The position numbers and the translations under genes are program-made. A DNA stretch of 14,305 nucleotides from an uncultured Clostridia bacterium (GTDB lineage: Bacteria; Bacillota; Clostridia; Oscillospirales; CAG-272), in the NCBI GenBank assembly GCA_945949385.1, contig CAMFEL010000039.1, positions 1-14,305 of the forward strand. The letters are read 5' to 3'. Numbering within the stretch: the stretch's first letter is position 1; every line of letters starts with the position of its first letter. This document shows, in pieces, positions 6,528 through 14,119 of the stretch. The notes beneath the pieces are model-generated. The model did not search any database and was not told the origin of the DNA. It saw only the letters and a program-made list of their open reading frames with translations.

Positions 6528-7505
6528 TTACATATGAGTCTTGGGGTCGGAAGCGTCACCCAGATTCTGACCGACCACATAAAGCACTATCGTTATAATG
6601 GAGGCAAGCACCACGGGGCACCAGAATTCAAACTGGAAGCCGGGGGTAAGCATGGAGCCCTCCGCCTCATAAATAAGCTTACCCAGAGACATATCGGACA
6701 TAGACAGACCGATATATGACAGGAACACCTCGTAGGAGATGTATGACGGTATCTCGGTGGCAGCTACGGTCACGATAACGGATACCATAAAGGGCAGAAT
6801 GTTCTTCATGGCAATCCTGAACGTGGAAGTACCTAGACATTTCGACGCAAGGTTATATTCACGGTCTCTTATAATGACCACCTGCGTTCGTATGAAATAG
6901 GCTATTGACAGCCAGCCCGTGACCGTCAGCGCAAACACCATTGTCCAGAAGCTTGCGGACAATATCATGACCAGTACGGAGATAAGCAGTATATAAGGCA
7001 CATTGCCTATAATATTGTAGACCTCGGTCATGAATATATCCACTTTTTTGGAAAAGCCCCAGACTGCACCGACAACAACGCCGATCGTCATATTGATAGC
7101 GGCGCAGATAAATGCAAGTGACAGAGATATACGCGCGCCGCTCCACATGGCGTCAAAGGTAGACTGACCCACGCCGCCGGCGCCGAATATCCAGTGAATG
7201 CTGAAGCCGTGCATTTCTATTGCCTGCTTGGGAGACAAATGCTTTGCGCCCTCCACCAATACCTTTCCGAACTTATCGTAGCCGGAAAACATGGGATAAA
7301 TATAGGCGAAAGCTACAATTATCGCCAGCAGAATAAGAATAACTATATTAAACTTCTTTTTGAAAAACACGCGCATTACGGAATGCCAGTAGGAATACCG
7401 GGGAGCGGCGATCTTTTCGGAATCCAGATCGTTGTGATCCACACGTGCAAACAGTTCTTCCTCGCTGAGTCCGAGCCCGGACACATTTACAACTTTATTT
7501 TCCAT
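6528..7505 (-). CDS. amiD: Oligopeptide ABC transporter permease, AmiD/OppC type
   Basis: Channel-forming inner-membrane subunit, 325 residues, close to the ~308 of AmiD. After a cytoplasmic head (MENKVVNVSGLG..., then APRYSYWHSVMRVFFKKK, typical of AmiD) comes the first membrane segment ILILLAIIVAFAYIYPMFSGY, followed by five more. The ATP-binding-subunit contact motif is YNLASKCLGTSTFRIAMKNILP (compare EAA...G.........I.LP). It ends VVGQNLGDASDPKTHM, as in the family. The frame can be extended to a GTG at 7541, but no ribosome binding site precedes that codon. The ATG at 7505 has GGGAAAGGA about 12 nt upstream and yields the normal AmiD N-terminus, so it was chosen. A 117-nt gap separates it from the AmiC-type gene. 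Confidence 0.92.
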   Translation of the reverse strand: MENKVVNVSGLGLSEEELFARVDHNDLDSEKIAAPRYSYWHSVMRVFFKKKFNIVILILLAIIVAFAYIYPMFSGYDKFGKVLVEGAKHLSPKQAIEMHGFSIHWIFGAGGVGQSTFDAMWSGARISLSLAFICAAINMTIGVVVGAVWGFSKKVDIFMTEVYNIIGNVPYILLISVLVMILSASFWTMVFALTVTGWLSIAYFIRTQVVIIRDREYNLASKCLGTSTFRIAMKNILPFMVSVIVTVAATEIPSYISYEVFLSYIGLSMSDMSLGKLIYEAEGSMLTPGFQFEFWCPVVLASIITIVLYVVGQNLGDASDPKTHM

Positions 7506-7622
7506 AGTTTTGCCATATCCTTTCCCGGAGACCGCGCCCACCGAATAAAATCAGTTCCGGCGAATAAAATGCGTTATCCGCCGTCTCGCGAGCGGGCAAA
7601 TTACGGTCCGCCGTCATTATGC
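7506..7622 (-). other. Intercistronic gap between the two permease genes
   Basis: A gap of 117 nt inside an otherwise tightly packed operon. It holds a 10-bp direct repeat CGAATAAAAT (7541-7551 region and 7561-7570) and two copies of TCCGCCGTC, but no convincing promoter, terminator or reading frame. Confidence 0.3.
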
Positions 7623-9194
7623 TCACCGAGCCTTGGTTGAGAAGGAAATTCTCGGATCCACCATTGCCATCAGAATATCTCCCAAAATGATAGAGAGAAT
7701 GGACAGCATTGCGTAGAACAGAGTAAGGCCCACAATAACACCGTTGTCGTAATTGTTGATAGCGGTAGTGAGCAGATTGCCCGCGCCGGGCACCAAGTAA
7801 ACGCGTTCGGTAATGATAGCGCCTACCAGCGCACCCAGCACCGATGCGGGAATACCGTGAACAATGGGTATGGCGGCATTTTTAAGAATATGCTTTGAGA
7901 ATATCTCGCCCTCCGACAGACCTCCGGAACGGGCGAACTTAACATAATCGGAGTTCATCTGGTCTATCATATAGCGGCGCAGCCACTTCATCAGGTTTGC
8001 GATAGAGGGCAGTGCCAGAGATATGATCGGCAGAACATACATCAGCCATGTCTCGCCCTCCATCATAAAGGTGGTGGGCAGTCCCGCAAGTCCTCCCAGC
8101 GCTTTGAACAGGAAGATATATGCAAGGGACGGTACAGCAAGAATGAACACAATATAAAGCGTGCCTATCTTATCCACAAGCTTGTCCTTGTTTCTTGCCA
8201 TCAGTATACCCAGCGGCATGGAAAGAAGGTAAGCCATTACAACGGAAATAATACCGATAACAAATGAATATCCCGTTTTCGACATATTTGCGCGGTGCAG
8301 GCTCACATTTGTGTAGTCGTCCGTAAAGCGGTCGGAGAACATGGGAGACGAATCGCGGGAGCCCGGTGCGTAGGTGGCGGTGTGCAGATCGTATGCCGCC
8401 TCCTCCGTAAGACCGGTGGGATAAGTTATTGTAGATGTTACATATGCACCCTGAGACTGGGTCATGGTGTCAAACACATCCACGCCGTTATTGACGGAAT
8501 ATGAAAGTCCTAAATTAACAGTCAGCAGGTTCTGATGCAGATACGGGAAATTGGAATCGAAGTAAAGCAGATACTTGTGCTTTGTTCCGTTTCCGATAAT
8601 GGCGGGAGAGAACTTGTCCCCGCCGTATATAGGATCATGGAGGGTAAAGGTAAGACCTCTGTCCTCTATGTCGTCTTCAACATAATTGACATCATCCACC
8701 TTGAGAATACCGGTGAAATAAGTCCAAAGGCGCCTGAAAAGAGGGTAGTCCTTATAAGCAAACAACTGCTGCCTGCCACCCACATCAAGCTTTGTTTTGG
8801 TAAGCATGACCGGATCGAGACGAACGACCGTATAGCCCTTCCCCTCGTAATACTCGGTAAACTTTTCCACATATTCTTTTACTATTTCGGGATCATTGTC
8901 AGCTTCCTTTGCGATGCTGACGGCAGCAGCGCGGGTTTCCTCGTCTATTTCTCCGTCTTTCGCAAGCTGCTGCATATATTCGCTGTAAGGAACATAGTCC
9001 AGATAGCCGAACTTTTCCCACTGCGTGTATTTGTAAATTTCTCTGTCGTTATTGCTTCTTTTCGTAAAGGTGCCGTCTCTGGCAAATATAACCTCTCTGC
9101 TCATCAGAGAGTATACAAGGATCATAACGATCGCCACAACTATTACAACGGAAATAAGTCCGTGCAGCAACCGTTTGAGCAAATACTTTGTCAC
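7623..9194 (-). CDS. amiC: Oligopeptide ABC transporter permease, AmiC/OppB type with large extracytoplasmic domain
   Basis: First channel subunit, 523 residues. OppB has about 300, while streptococcal AmiC has about 500 because of an external domain between membrane segments 1 and 2; the same is seen here. Segment 1 is at about 10-31 (ISVVIVVAIVMILVYSLM), the external domain at about 33-305, and segment 2 starts at about 308 (GYSFVIGIISVVMAYLLSMPLG). The external domain keeps AmiC signatures such as GNGTKHKYLLYF, FPYLHQN and LNLGLSYSV. The EAA-type motif is VKFARSGGLSEGEIFSKHILKNA, and the end is GDILMAMVDPRI. A longer frame begins at an ATG at 9245, but that codon lies inside a hairpin and adds a non-homologous MSYLFILLSQYITRD. 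The GTG at 9194 has GAGGG 8-10 nt upstream and gives the AmiC-like start MTKYLLKRLLHGL. Confidence 0.92.
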   Translation of the reverse strand: MTKYLLKRLLHGLISVVIVVAIVMILVYSLMSREVIFARDGTFTKRSNNDREIYKYTQWEKFGYLDYVPYSEYMQQLAKDGEIDEETRAAAVSIAKEADNDPEIVKEYVEKFTEYYEGKGYTVVRLDPVMLTKTKLDVGGRQQLFAYKDYPLFRRLWTYFTGILKVDDVNYVEDDIEDRGLTFTLHDPIYGGDKFSPAIIGNGTKHKYLLYFDSNFPYLHQNLLTVNLGLSYSVNNGVDVFDTMTQSQGAYVTSTITYPTGLTEEAAYDLHTATYAPGSRDSSPMFSDRFTDDYTNVSLHRANMSKTGYSFVIGIISVVMAYLLSMPLGILMARNKDKLVDKIGTLYIVFILAVPSLAYIFLFKALGGLAGLPTTFMMEGETWLMYVLPIISLALPSIANLMKWLRRYMIDQMNSDYVKFARSGGLSEGEIFSKHILKNAAIPIVHGIPASVLGALVGAIITERVYLVPGAGNLLTTAINNYDNGVIVGLTLFYAMLSILSIILGDILMAMVDPRISFSTKAR

Positions 9195-9217
9195 AACTAC
9201 ATCCCTCGTTATATATT

Positions 9218-9256
9218 GCGATAAGAGGATGAATAAATAACTCATCCTCTTACCGC
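9218..9256 (-). promoter_or_regulatory. Intercistronic hairpin between binding-protein and permease genes
   Basis: TAAGAGGATGA (9222-9232) and TCATCCTCTTA (9242-9252) pair perfectly around a 9-nt loop. One mismatch and three more pairs extend the stem to 9218-9256. It lies 38 nt after the stop of the binding protein gene. No T-tract follows on the minus strand, so it looks like an mRNA-stabilising or attenuating stem of the kind that lets a binding protein be made in excess over its membrane subunits. That role is inferred. Confidence 0.6.
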
Positions 9257-9293
9257 GAATTAGTTATTCAGCTGTATAGCCTAAGGTATGCGA

Positions 9294-11474
9294 TCAATAC
9301 AGACCTATGTTCTTAGCCATACCGCCGCCCTGCGGAAGCATGGTGTCAAGGTAAGTGGAAGGATCGCCGTAGTCAGGACCCCAGCCGCAACCGTCAAAGA
9401 TGTTGTAGTTCATCTTGTCGCCGGTTTCGGGGTAGTAGCCTGCGTTGTACCAGTTCAGAGCATCGGAACCGCCGGTCTTGACCAGAATGATCTCGACCTT
9501 GCCTTCAAGAGAAGCCTCAACGGACTGCTTGAAAGCATTGGCTCTGTTGGTGTAAATCTCGCTGATATCAAAGTAAGGCATCTCAAGCTTAACGGGATGA
9601 TCGGCGTCGATCACCATGCCGTCAGCGGAAAGCTCTTCGATAGCAGCCTCGAGCTGCTTCTTAGCCTCTTCAACGTTGTACCAGCCGTCGTAGCCTGCGG
9701 AAGAACCGTTGCCTGCGTCAGCCTCAGCGTTGTAAGCCTTGATTGCGATGCCGTCAGCATCGATCTGAGCCTGCATGATAACACCGTAGTTGGTGCCTGC
9801 CTTGAACTCGGTAGCCTTGCCGTTGATCTCGATGGTCACGTCCTCGGGAAGAGTAACGAAGGTACCGGGGGTGTAGGAGTTAACAAGAGAGTTGAGCTTA
9901 AGCTCGTCGCCCACAGTGGTAGCGTTGTAAGCGCCTCTGTCAAGAGCCATGGTCAGAGCAAGACGGAAGTGCTGGTTCTGCATAGCGATGTTAGCCTTGT
10001 TCTGCTCGTTTTCGGTCAGAGTCGTAACTGCTGTAGTCTCGTCGTTGAAGTTAGCGAACTGGCAGCGGTACAGGTTGAAGAATGCGGGGAAAGAGGTAGC
10101 GTCGGTCTCGGAAACGTATGCGTACTTGTCGAACAGACCGTCTTCCTTAGCCTTTGCAACAGCGTTGGTGTTAAGTCCTGCGCCGGAGAAAGTACCTTCC
10201 TTCATAAGGTCATAAGCCTCAGTGGGGTTAGCACCGTCAAGGAATCTCCAGTTGAGCTTCTTGATGTTTATGTTGTCCTTGTTCCAGTACTGGGGGTTAG
10301 CCTCAAATACTACGGAGTTGGACGCGGTGTAGGATTTAACAAGGTAAGGACCGCAGTAAGCGATCTTATCGGGAGATGTACCGTAGGTGTAGCCGTCGGC
10401 AGCGCTTGCATTTGCAAACTCTTCAACACCGAACGCACCGCCGTTAGCGAGGAAGTAAGCGCGGCTTATGGGAGCGAATACGCCGTAACCCAGCATAGTG
10501 GTGAAGTAGGTGCAGGGCTCTTCAAGAGTGTACTCAAGGGTGTAGTCGTCAACAGCCTTAACACCGACCTCGGAGAAATCGGTAACTTCGCCTGCCATGT
10601 ACTGAGTAGCGTTCTTGATCTTACCGTCGATAAGGTACTCGAGTCCGCCCTGAGCGTCCATCATGTGCTGCATACCTGCAACAAAGCTGTCAGCGGTAAC
10701 AGGCTCAATGGTAACGCCCTGGCTGTCAACCCAGTTAACACCCTCACGGATGGTAAAGGTATAGGTCAGACCGTCGTCGGATACGGTGTAGCCGGTAGCG
10801 AGAGCGGGCTTCTGCTCGTTCTCAATATCGTACTCCATAAGTCCGTCGTAAGTATTTACGATAGCCTCGGAGTCAGCTGCGCGGTAGGTGTTGAGAGCGT
10901 CCCAGGTGGTGGGATCGGAGGTGTAGCCGAGAGTGTAAACATCGGTAAGCTTGTAGCCCTTGTCGGTCAGGTACTTCTTAGCCCATGCCTCATACTCGCC
11001 GGTGCCCCTCAGCTCGCCCCACTTAGCCTTCATCTCGTCTCTTTCAGCGGGAAGGATGGGGTCGCCGTCAACGATGATAGCCTGATGGAATCTGTCGGAG
11101 TCATTGCCCCACAGAGTGGAGTTGACAGTTCTGGGAGCTACGCGGGAAATAGCGAAGGTACCGCCGTTGGAAGTGGAGGGAAGCATAATGCCGCTTTCAA
11201 GCAGCTTAGCCTCTGCCACAGCCATGAGAGCGAATCTCTCGGAGATACTCTCGGCAGCGAGAGCCTCCTCATAGTACTTGGAAAACTCGCCGAGAACCTT
11301 CTCGTAGAGTTCTTCGGAAACCTCCGCGTGAGTTTTTCCCTCATAAGGATCTGCATATGTGGGATCTTCAACAGGGGTTTTCGGATCGTCTGTCTTCTTG
11401 CCGGTACAGCCTGCAAATGCAGCTACAACCATAACCACGCAAAGAAGCATTGCGATTACTTTGGTGAACTTCAT
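9294..11474 (-). CDS. Peptide-binding lipoprotein of the ABC importer (SBP_bac_5 / AmiA-OppA family), apparently circularly permuted
   Basis: Captures peptides outside the cell and passes them to the AmiCD channel. The protein has 726 residues. The signal peptide MKFTKVIAMLLCVVMVVAAFAGC ends in a lipobox with C23. Residues about 178-726 follow the AmiA/OppA core: DVYTLGYTSDPTTWDALNTY, VSDDGLTYTFTIREGVNW, DFSEVGVKAVDDYTLEYTL and, as the last 30 residues, GWGPDYGDPSTYLDTMLP to KNIGLY. Ordinary members continue about 100 or more residues beyond that block. Here the missing part appears at about 48-170: YYEEALAAESISERFALMAV, AEAKLLESGIMLP, then SRVAPRT and RDEMKAKWGELR, matching the AmiA C-terminus (RYEKYAAAQAWLTDSSLFIP...LSRIVPFT...YEKAREKW). 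The ATG at 11474 has AGGAG 7 nt upstream; the in-frame ATG at 11480 is too close to it. Confidence 0.9.
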   Translation of the reverse strand: MKFTKVIAMLLCVVMVVAAFAGCTGKKTDDPKTPVEDPTYADPYEGKTHAEVSEELYEKVLGEFSKYYEEALAAESISERFALMAVAEAKLLESGIMLPSTSNGGTFAISRVAPRTVNSTLWGNDSDRFHQAIIVDGDPILPAERDEMKAKWGELRGTGEYEAWAKKYLTDKGYKLTDVYTLGYTSDPTTWDALNTYRAADSEAIVNTYDGLMEYDIENEQKPALATGYTVSDDGLTYTFTIREGVNWVDSQGVTIEPVTADSFVAGMQHMMDAQGGLEYLIDGKIKNATQYMAGEVTDFSEVGVKAVDDYTLEYTLEEPCTYFTTMLGYGVFAPISRAYFLANGGAFGVEEFANASAADGYTYGTSPDKIAYCGPYLVKSYTASNSVVFEANPQYWNKDNINIKKLNWRFLDGANPTEAYDLMKEGTFSGAGLNTNAVAKAKEDGLFDKYAYVSETDATSFPAFFNLYRCQFANFNDETTAVTTLTENEQNKANIAMQNQHFRLALTMALDRGAYNATTVGDELKLNSLVNSYTPGTFVTLPEDVTIEINGKATEFKAGTNYGVIMQAQIDADGIAIKAYNAEADAGNGSSAGYDGWYNVEEAKKQLEAAIEELSADGMVIDADHPVKLEMPYFDISEIYTNRANAFKQSVEASLEGKVEIILVKTGGSDALNWYNAGYYPETGDKMNYNIFDGCGWGPDYGDPSTYLDTMLPQGGGMAKNIGLY

Positions 11475-11501
11475 AGTCATTCTCCTTTCAAATTTACTCT
11501 T

Positions 11502-11513
11502 TTCCGTACGGAA
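11502..11513. promoter_or_regulatory. 12-bp perfect palindrome in the operon leader
   Basis: TTCCGTACGGAA is self-complementary and lies about 28 nt upstream of the binding protein start codon, inside the predicted ~170-nt untranslated leader. It could be a protein-binding site or a small stem; there is no direct evidence for either. Confidence 0.3.
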
Positions 11514-11652
11514 GAAAGTACAAAATCAACCGCTTGGATATACCGCTCGGCAACCCTCCCGCGCTTTCTCCGAAAAAGGCGGCAGAAATTCACTGATTTA
11601 GCATATCAAAGCGTTCCCAACCATTGACTCAACCGATGATTAAGGATATTTA

Positions 11653-11681
11653 ATTTTAACAAATTGCTAATATTTTGTCAA
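11653..11681 (-). promoter_or_regulatory. Main promoter of the oligopeptide transporter operon
   Basis: On the minus strand: TTGACA (11681-11676, a perfect -35), a 17-nt spacer, and TAAAAT (11658-11653, 5/6 to the -10 consensus). Transcription would start near 11646 and leave a leader of about 170 nt before the ATG at 11474. This is the strongest promoter in the window, fitting a highly expressed binding protein. Confidence 0.8.
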
Positions 11682-11690
11682 TAGCAATTT
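11661..11690. promoter_or_regulatory. Inverted repeat over the promoter, candidate operator
   Basis: AAATTGCTA (11661-11669) and TAGCAATTT (11682-11690) are perfect 9-bp inverted repeats with centres about 21 bp apart, i.e. two helical turns. One arm lies in the promoter spacer and the other directly upstream of the -35 box, so TTGACA sits in between. A dimeric repressor bound here would block RNA polymerase. No regulator gene lies in the window and the site matches no consensus I can name with confidence. Confidence 0.5.
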
Positions 11691-11819
11691 ATCGGAATTG
11701 GCGTTTTTCCATATAATTTACAAAAAATCAAATCCGATTTAGGCACGAAAACCCCGATTTCTCCGACCGTTACTCAATTTTGCGTAAAAACCGCATTATT
11801 TGCGCCGCAGATTTTCGCG

Positions 11820-13091
11820 TCAGGATTTATCTTCGTTGTTATTATACAAAAGCGGAAATGATTTTTTGTCTCCGCGGTACAGCATTGCGTAAAGAGCCGC
11901 GCCCAGAATCCCCAAAACCACCAAAACCAGCCATATCAGGCGGTAATTGCTGTCGGTGAGAATAAGCACGCCCGCAATCAGATACTGAGTAAGTGAAGAA
12001 AACACCGTGCCCATAACACTGGTGATACCCCCTACCCTGCCGCGGTGAGAGGCGGGGATACGCCTCGAAGCGTAGGGATTTGCGCCCAGCACCGATATGA
12101 CCTCGCCTACCGAGAATACGAACATACCCAAAAACAGCGTTACTATGGCGCTGCCCACGGAGTACAGGGCAATTCCCCCCGTAAACAGCAAAAGTCCGAT
12201 AGCGGCTTTGGGCAGCTCCGTCATTTTTTTCAGAAGCATGCTGAAAAGAGGTGTGCAGACAATGACGGTAAACCCGTTCAGCGAGCTTAAGTATCCGTAA
12301 ACCGTTGCGCCGAATTCTCCCATGGCTTCTTTAAGCTGAAGGGGCAGCAGCACACCCGCCACATTGCTGGGAAGCCAGGCAAAACAGCCCAGCAGAAGTC
12401 CCCACAGCACCACACGGCGGCTGCAAAGCACCCGCATAACGGAAAGCCTTTCATCCACAGGCTTTTCGTACTCCGTAAAAGCCTCTTCTCCGCTTTCATC
12501 AGCCTTTGCGCCCACAGCGTTTCTCATATGGACGAATATCCATATAAGCACCGTGGAAACAAGTATGGCGAGTGCGTTCAGTACAAATGCCAGCCGTAAA
12601 TGGTTCCGAAACAGAAGTCCGGAAACAGACGCGCCGACTATAAAGCCGAGATTGAAGCCGAGATAGGAAAGAGAATACGCTCTTTCCCTCTGCTCCGAGG
12701 TGGAAAAGTCCGCCGTAAGCGCGTCATAAGCAGGGCTTTCAATAGTTTGAAACAAGCCTGCGAAAAAAATAAGCAGAGCCGTTGCAAAGGTAATGGGCAG
12801 CAGTGCGGCTGCTATATACAGGCTAATGGTCAGACAGTCGAAAATTATGATTATGCGCTTGCGGCTGAAACGGTCGGCAAGCTTTCCGCCCAGGATCGCG
12901 GCGGGCAGTGACAGCACCGTGGCGGTGGCGATAAGCATAGTAGCCTGCCCGTCGGAAAGACCCAGCTTTGCCGTCAAAAAGAAGGTAAGCATGGGCCACA
13001 CAAAAGAGCCCATTGCCGTCACCAGCTTGCCGATGAACAGTATGTATATTTCTTTTTTAAGTCCTTTATATTGAGTGATAAGTTTCGTCAT
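11820..13091 (-). CDS. Major facilitator superfamily transporter
   Basis: The protein has 423 residues with about 12 hydrophobic segments, as usual for MFS. The loop 2-3 motif GGKLADRFSRKR lies at 68-79 (canonical GxLaDrxGrkr), and the first segments begin at EIYILFIGKLVTAMGSFVWPML (14-35). A charged hydrophilic stretch (MRNAVGAKADESGEEAFTEYEKPVDERLS) forms the central loop between the two halves. This layout is typical of drug/H+ antiporter-like exporters, but the substrate cannot be read from the sequence. The open frame extends upstream to 13289 with an unrelated basic stretch; the ATG at 13091 has AGAGGT 9 nt upstream and gives a normal MFS N-terminus, so it was chosen. The HAD hydrolase gene lies 161 nt upstream on the same strand and may share its transcript. 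Confidence 0.88.
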   Translation of the reverse strand: MTKLITQYKGLKKEIYILFIGKLVTAMGSFVWPMLTFFLTAKLGLSDGQATMLIATATVLSLPAAILGGKLADRFSRKRIIIIFDCLTISLYIAAALLPITFATALLIFFAGLFQTIESPAYDALTADFSTSEQRERAYSLSYLGFNLGFIVGASVSGLLFRNHLRLAFVLNALAILVSTVLIWIFVHMRNAVGAKADESGEEAFTEYEKPVDERLSVMRVLCSRRVVLWGLLLGCFAWLPSNVAGVLLPLQLKEAMGEFGATVYGYLSSLNGFTVIVCTPLFSMLLKKMTELPKAAIGLLLFTGGIALYSVGSAIVTLFLGMFVFSVGEVISVLGANPYASRRIPASHRGRVGGITSVMGTVFSSLTQYLIAGVLILTDSNYRLIWLVLVVLGILGAALYAMLYRGDKKSFPLLYNNNEDKS

Positions 13092-13106
13092 AAATATTGT
13101 ACCTCT

Positions 13107-13124
13107 GTCCGGATGCGTCCGGAC
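13107..13124 (-). promoter_or_regulatory. GC-rich hairpin next to the MFS ribosome binding site
   Basis: GTCCGGA (13107-13113) and TCCGGAC (13118-13124) form a 7-bp stem with the loop TGCG. On the minus strand it abuts the AGAGGT ribosome binding site of the transporter gene, so it could modulate translation or be an operator half-site pair. No T-tract follows it. Confidence 0.35.
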
Positions 13125-13252
13125 GCTTAATCGGATAATTCTCCTTCCTTTTGGAACGGCAATATTGATTACACCGGCTTTGCATAGCGCCTGCCGTCTC
13201 GTTTTTCCTTTTTCGTTAATGTCCGCAAAGAGTCGGGTGATTTTCGAAAACT

Positions 13253-13975
13253 TTATTCCTGCGACAAAGCCTTTGCAAGCTGATCCCAATGGGATATTGT
13301 CATCACTCCGTCATCGCGCGTTGTATCAACATTGACGGCTCCCGTATACCAGACGGGAAACATTCCGGCGTTTCTTGAACCGGCTACATCGCATTCATAA
13401 TGGTCTCCTATGTACCACACATCGTCCGCCGAAAGGTCTGCCATTTCCAGGGCAAGCTCAAAAATACGCCTGTGGGGTTTGCGGAACAGATACTCGCTGG
13501 TAGCGATGATAAACTCGAAATCGTTTTGAGGCAGCATTCTGTTTATCCGCTCGCTGACTACCTCCCCGCAATAGGGAATGTTGCTGATAACTCCCGTGCG
13601 GATGTGCTTCTCTTTCAGAAAAGCGAGAAAATCCTCTATGCCGTCGGTGGGCTTGCCGGGAGAGGCGGCGTCCCAGAACACTCTGTCTATTTCCGGCGGA
13701 GTCAGGGAAAGCTCCACTCCCACGGACTTATAAAGATATGCGGTAAACATATGATTTGGTATCTCAGTATTGAACATATGTCTGGTTTTCGGGTCGGAGC
13801 GCCCCAGCTCGTCTCTGACGGCGTAAGCCGCAGCCTGAACCTCTTGTGCGCTGCGGCAATGTTTATTGCCGACGGCATACTGCATTACGGCAGCAGTGCC
13901 CTTTTCGGGGTCATAACCGGTTTCGCTTATAAGGGTCTGACCGTAGTCAAACATAATCATTTTCGGCTTCTTCAT
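13253..13975 (-). CDS. HAD-superfamily hydrolase
   Basis: The protein has 240 residues and is cytoplasmic. Motif I is MFDYGQTL with the nucleophile D10; motif II is VISNI with S131; motif III is FRKPHRRIF with K166; motif IV is YIGDHYECDVAGSRNAGM with D191 and D196. This gives a phosphatase-like HAD with a helical cap (about 18-115) inserted after motif I. The second Asp of the usual DxDGT motif is Gly12, which normally weakens acid/base catalysis of phosphate-ester hydrolysis but occurs in some HAD clades. The substrate is unknown. The ATG at 13975 has GAGGTG 4-5 nt upstream and a good promoter about 90 nt upstream. Confidence 0.88.
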   Translation of the reverse strand: MKKPKMIMFDYGQTLISETGYDPEKGTAAVMQYAVGNKHCRSAQEVQAAAYAVRDELGRSDPKTRHMFNTEIPNHMFTAYLYKSVGVELSLTPPEIDRVFWDAASPGKPTDGIEDFLAFLKEKHIRTGVISNIPYCGEVVSERINRMLPQNDFEFIIATSEYLFRKPHRRIFELALEMADLSADDVWYIGDHYECDVAGSRNAGMFPVWYTGAVNVDTTRDDGVMTISHWDQLAKALSQE

Positions 13976-14068
13976 TTTTCACCTCGCGCCTGAAATACTG
14001 CGCATTTTGTTTTCTCCGTCCCTATTGCATTTTTATGAAATCCGAATTTTTAGTATACCAATAAGATA

Positions 14069-14097
14069 AGTATAGCATATTATGAACTTCGTTACAA
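14069..14097 (-). promoter_or_regulatory. Promoter of the HAD hydrolase gene (extended -10)
   Basis: On the minus strand: TTGTAA (14097-14092), a 17-nt spacer ending in TGC, and TATACT (14074-14069). The TGnTATACT arrangement is an extended -10 like that of prmA. Transcription would start near 14062, about 87 nt before the ATG at 13975. Confidence 0.65.
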
Positions 14098-14119
14098 TAG
14101 GAAACAGTCAAGTAATGAC

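Noticed and set aside
9265..9296. TGA readthrough extending the binding protein by nine codons
   Set aside because: The extension is very short (SHTLGYTAE) and does not supply the missing C-terminal region, which is already present at the N-terminus. No selenocysteine or readthrough context is seen.
11502..11562. tRNA-like 5' half on the minus strand (GGGAGGG..TTGCCGAGCGGT)
   Set aside because: The sequence recalls the acceptor and D-arm of a Ser/Tyr-type tRNA, but no closing acceptor strand, anticodon arm or GTTCRA T-loop follows. It is probably chance within the operon leader.
9288..11627. A very long plus-strand open frame (779 codons) opposite the binding protein gene
   Set aside because: It is antisense to a clear lipoprotein gene. 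Its product is a low-complexity Val/Gly/Ser/Leu series expected from the reverse of a codon-biased gene, and it has no ribosome binding site.
13133..13152. Shine-Dalgarno-like AAGGAAGGAGAA on the minus strand between the HAD and MFS genes
   Set aside because: No ATG, GTG or TTG follows at a usable distance and no reading frame continues from it.
13092..13289. N-terminal extension of the MFS transporter
   Set aside because: The added ~66 residues are basic, lack family similarity, run through the HAD stop region and have no ribosome binding site. The ATG at 13091 is well placed.
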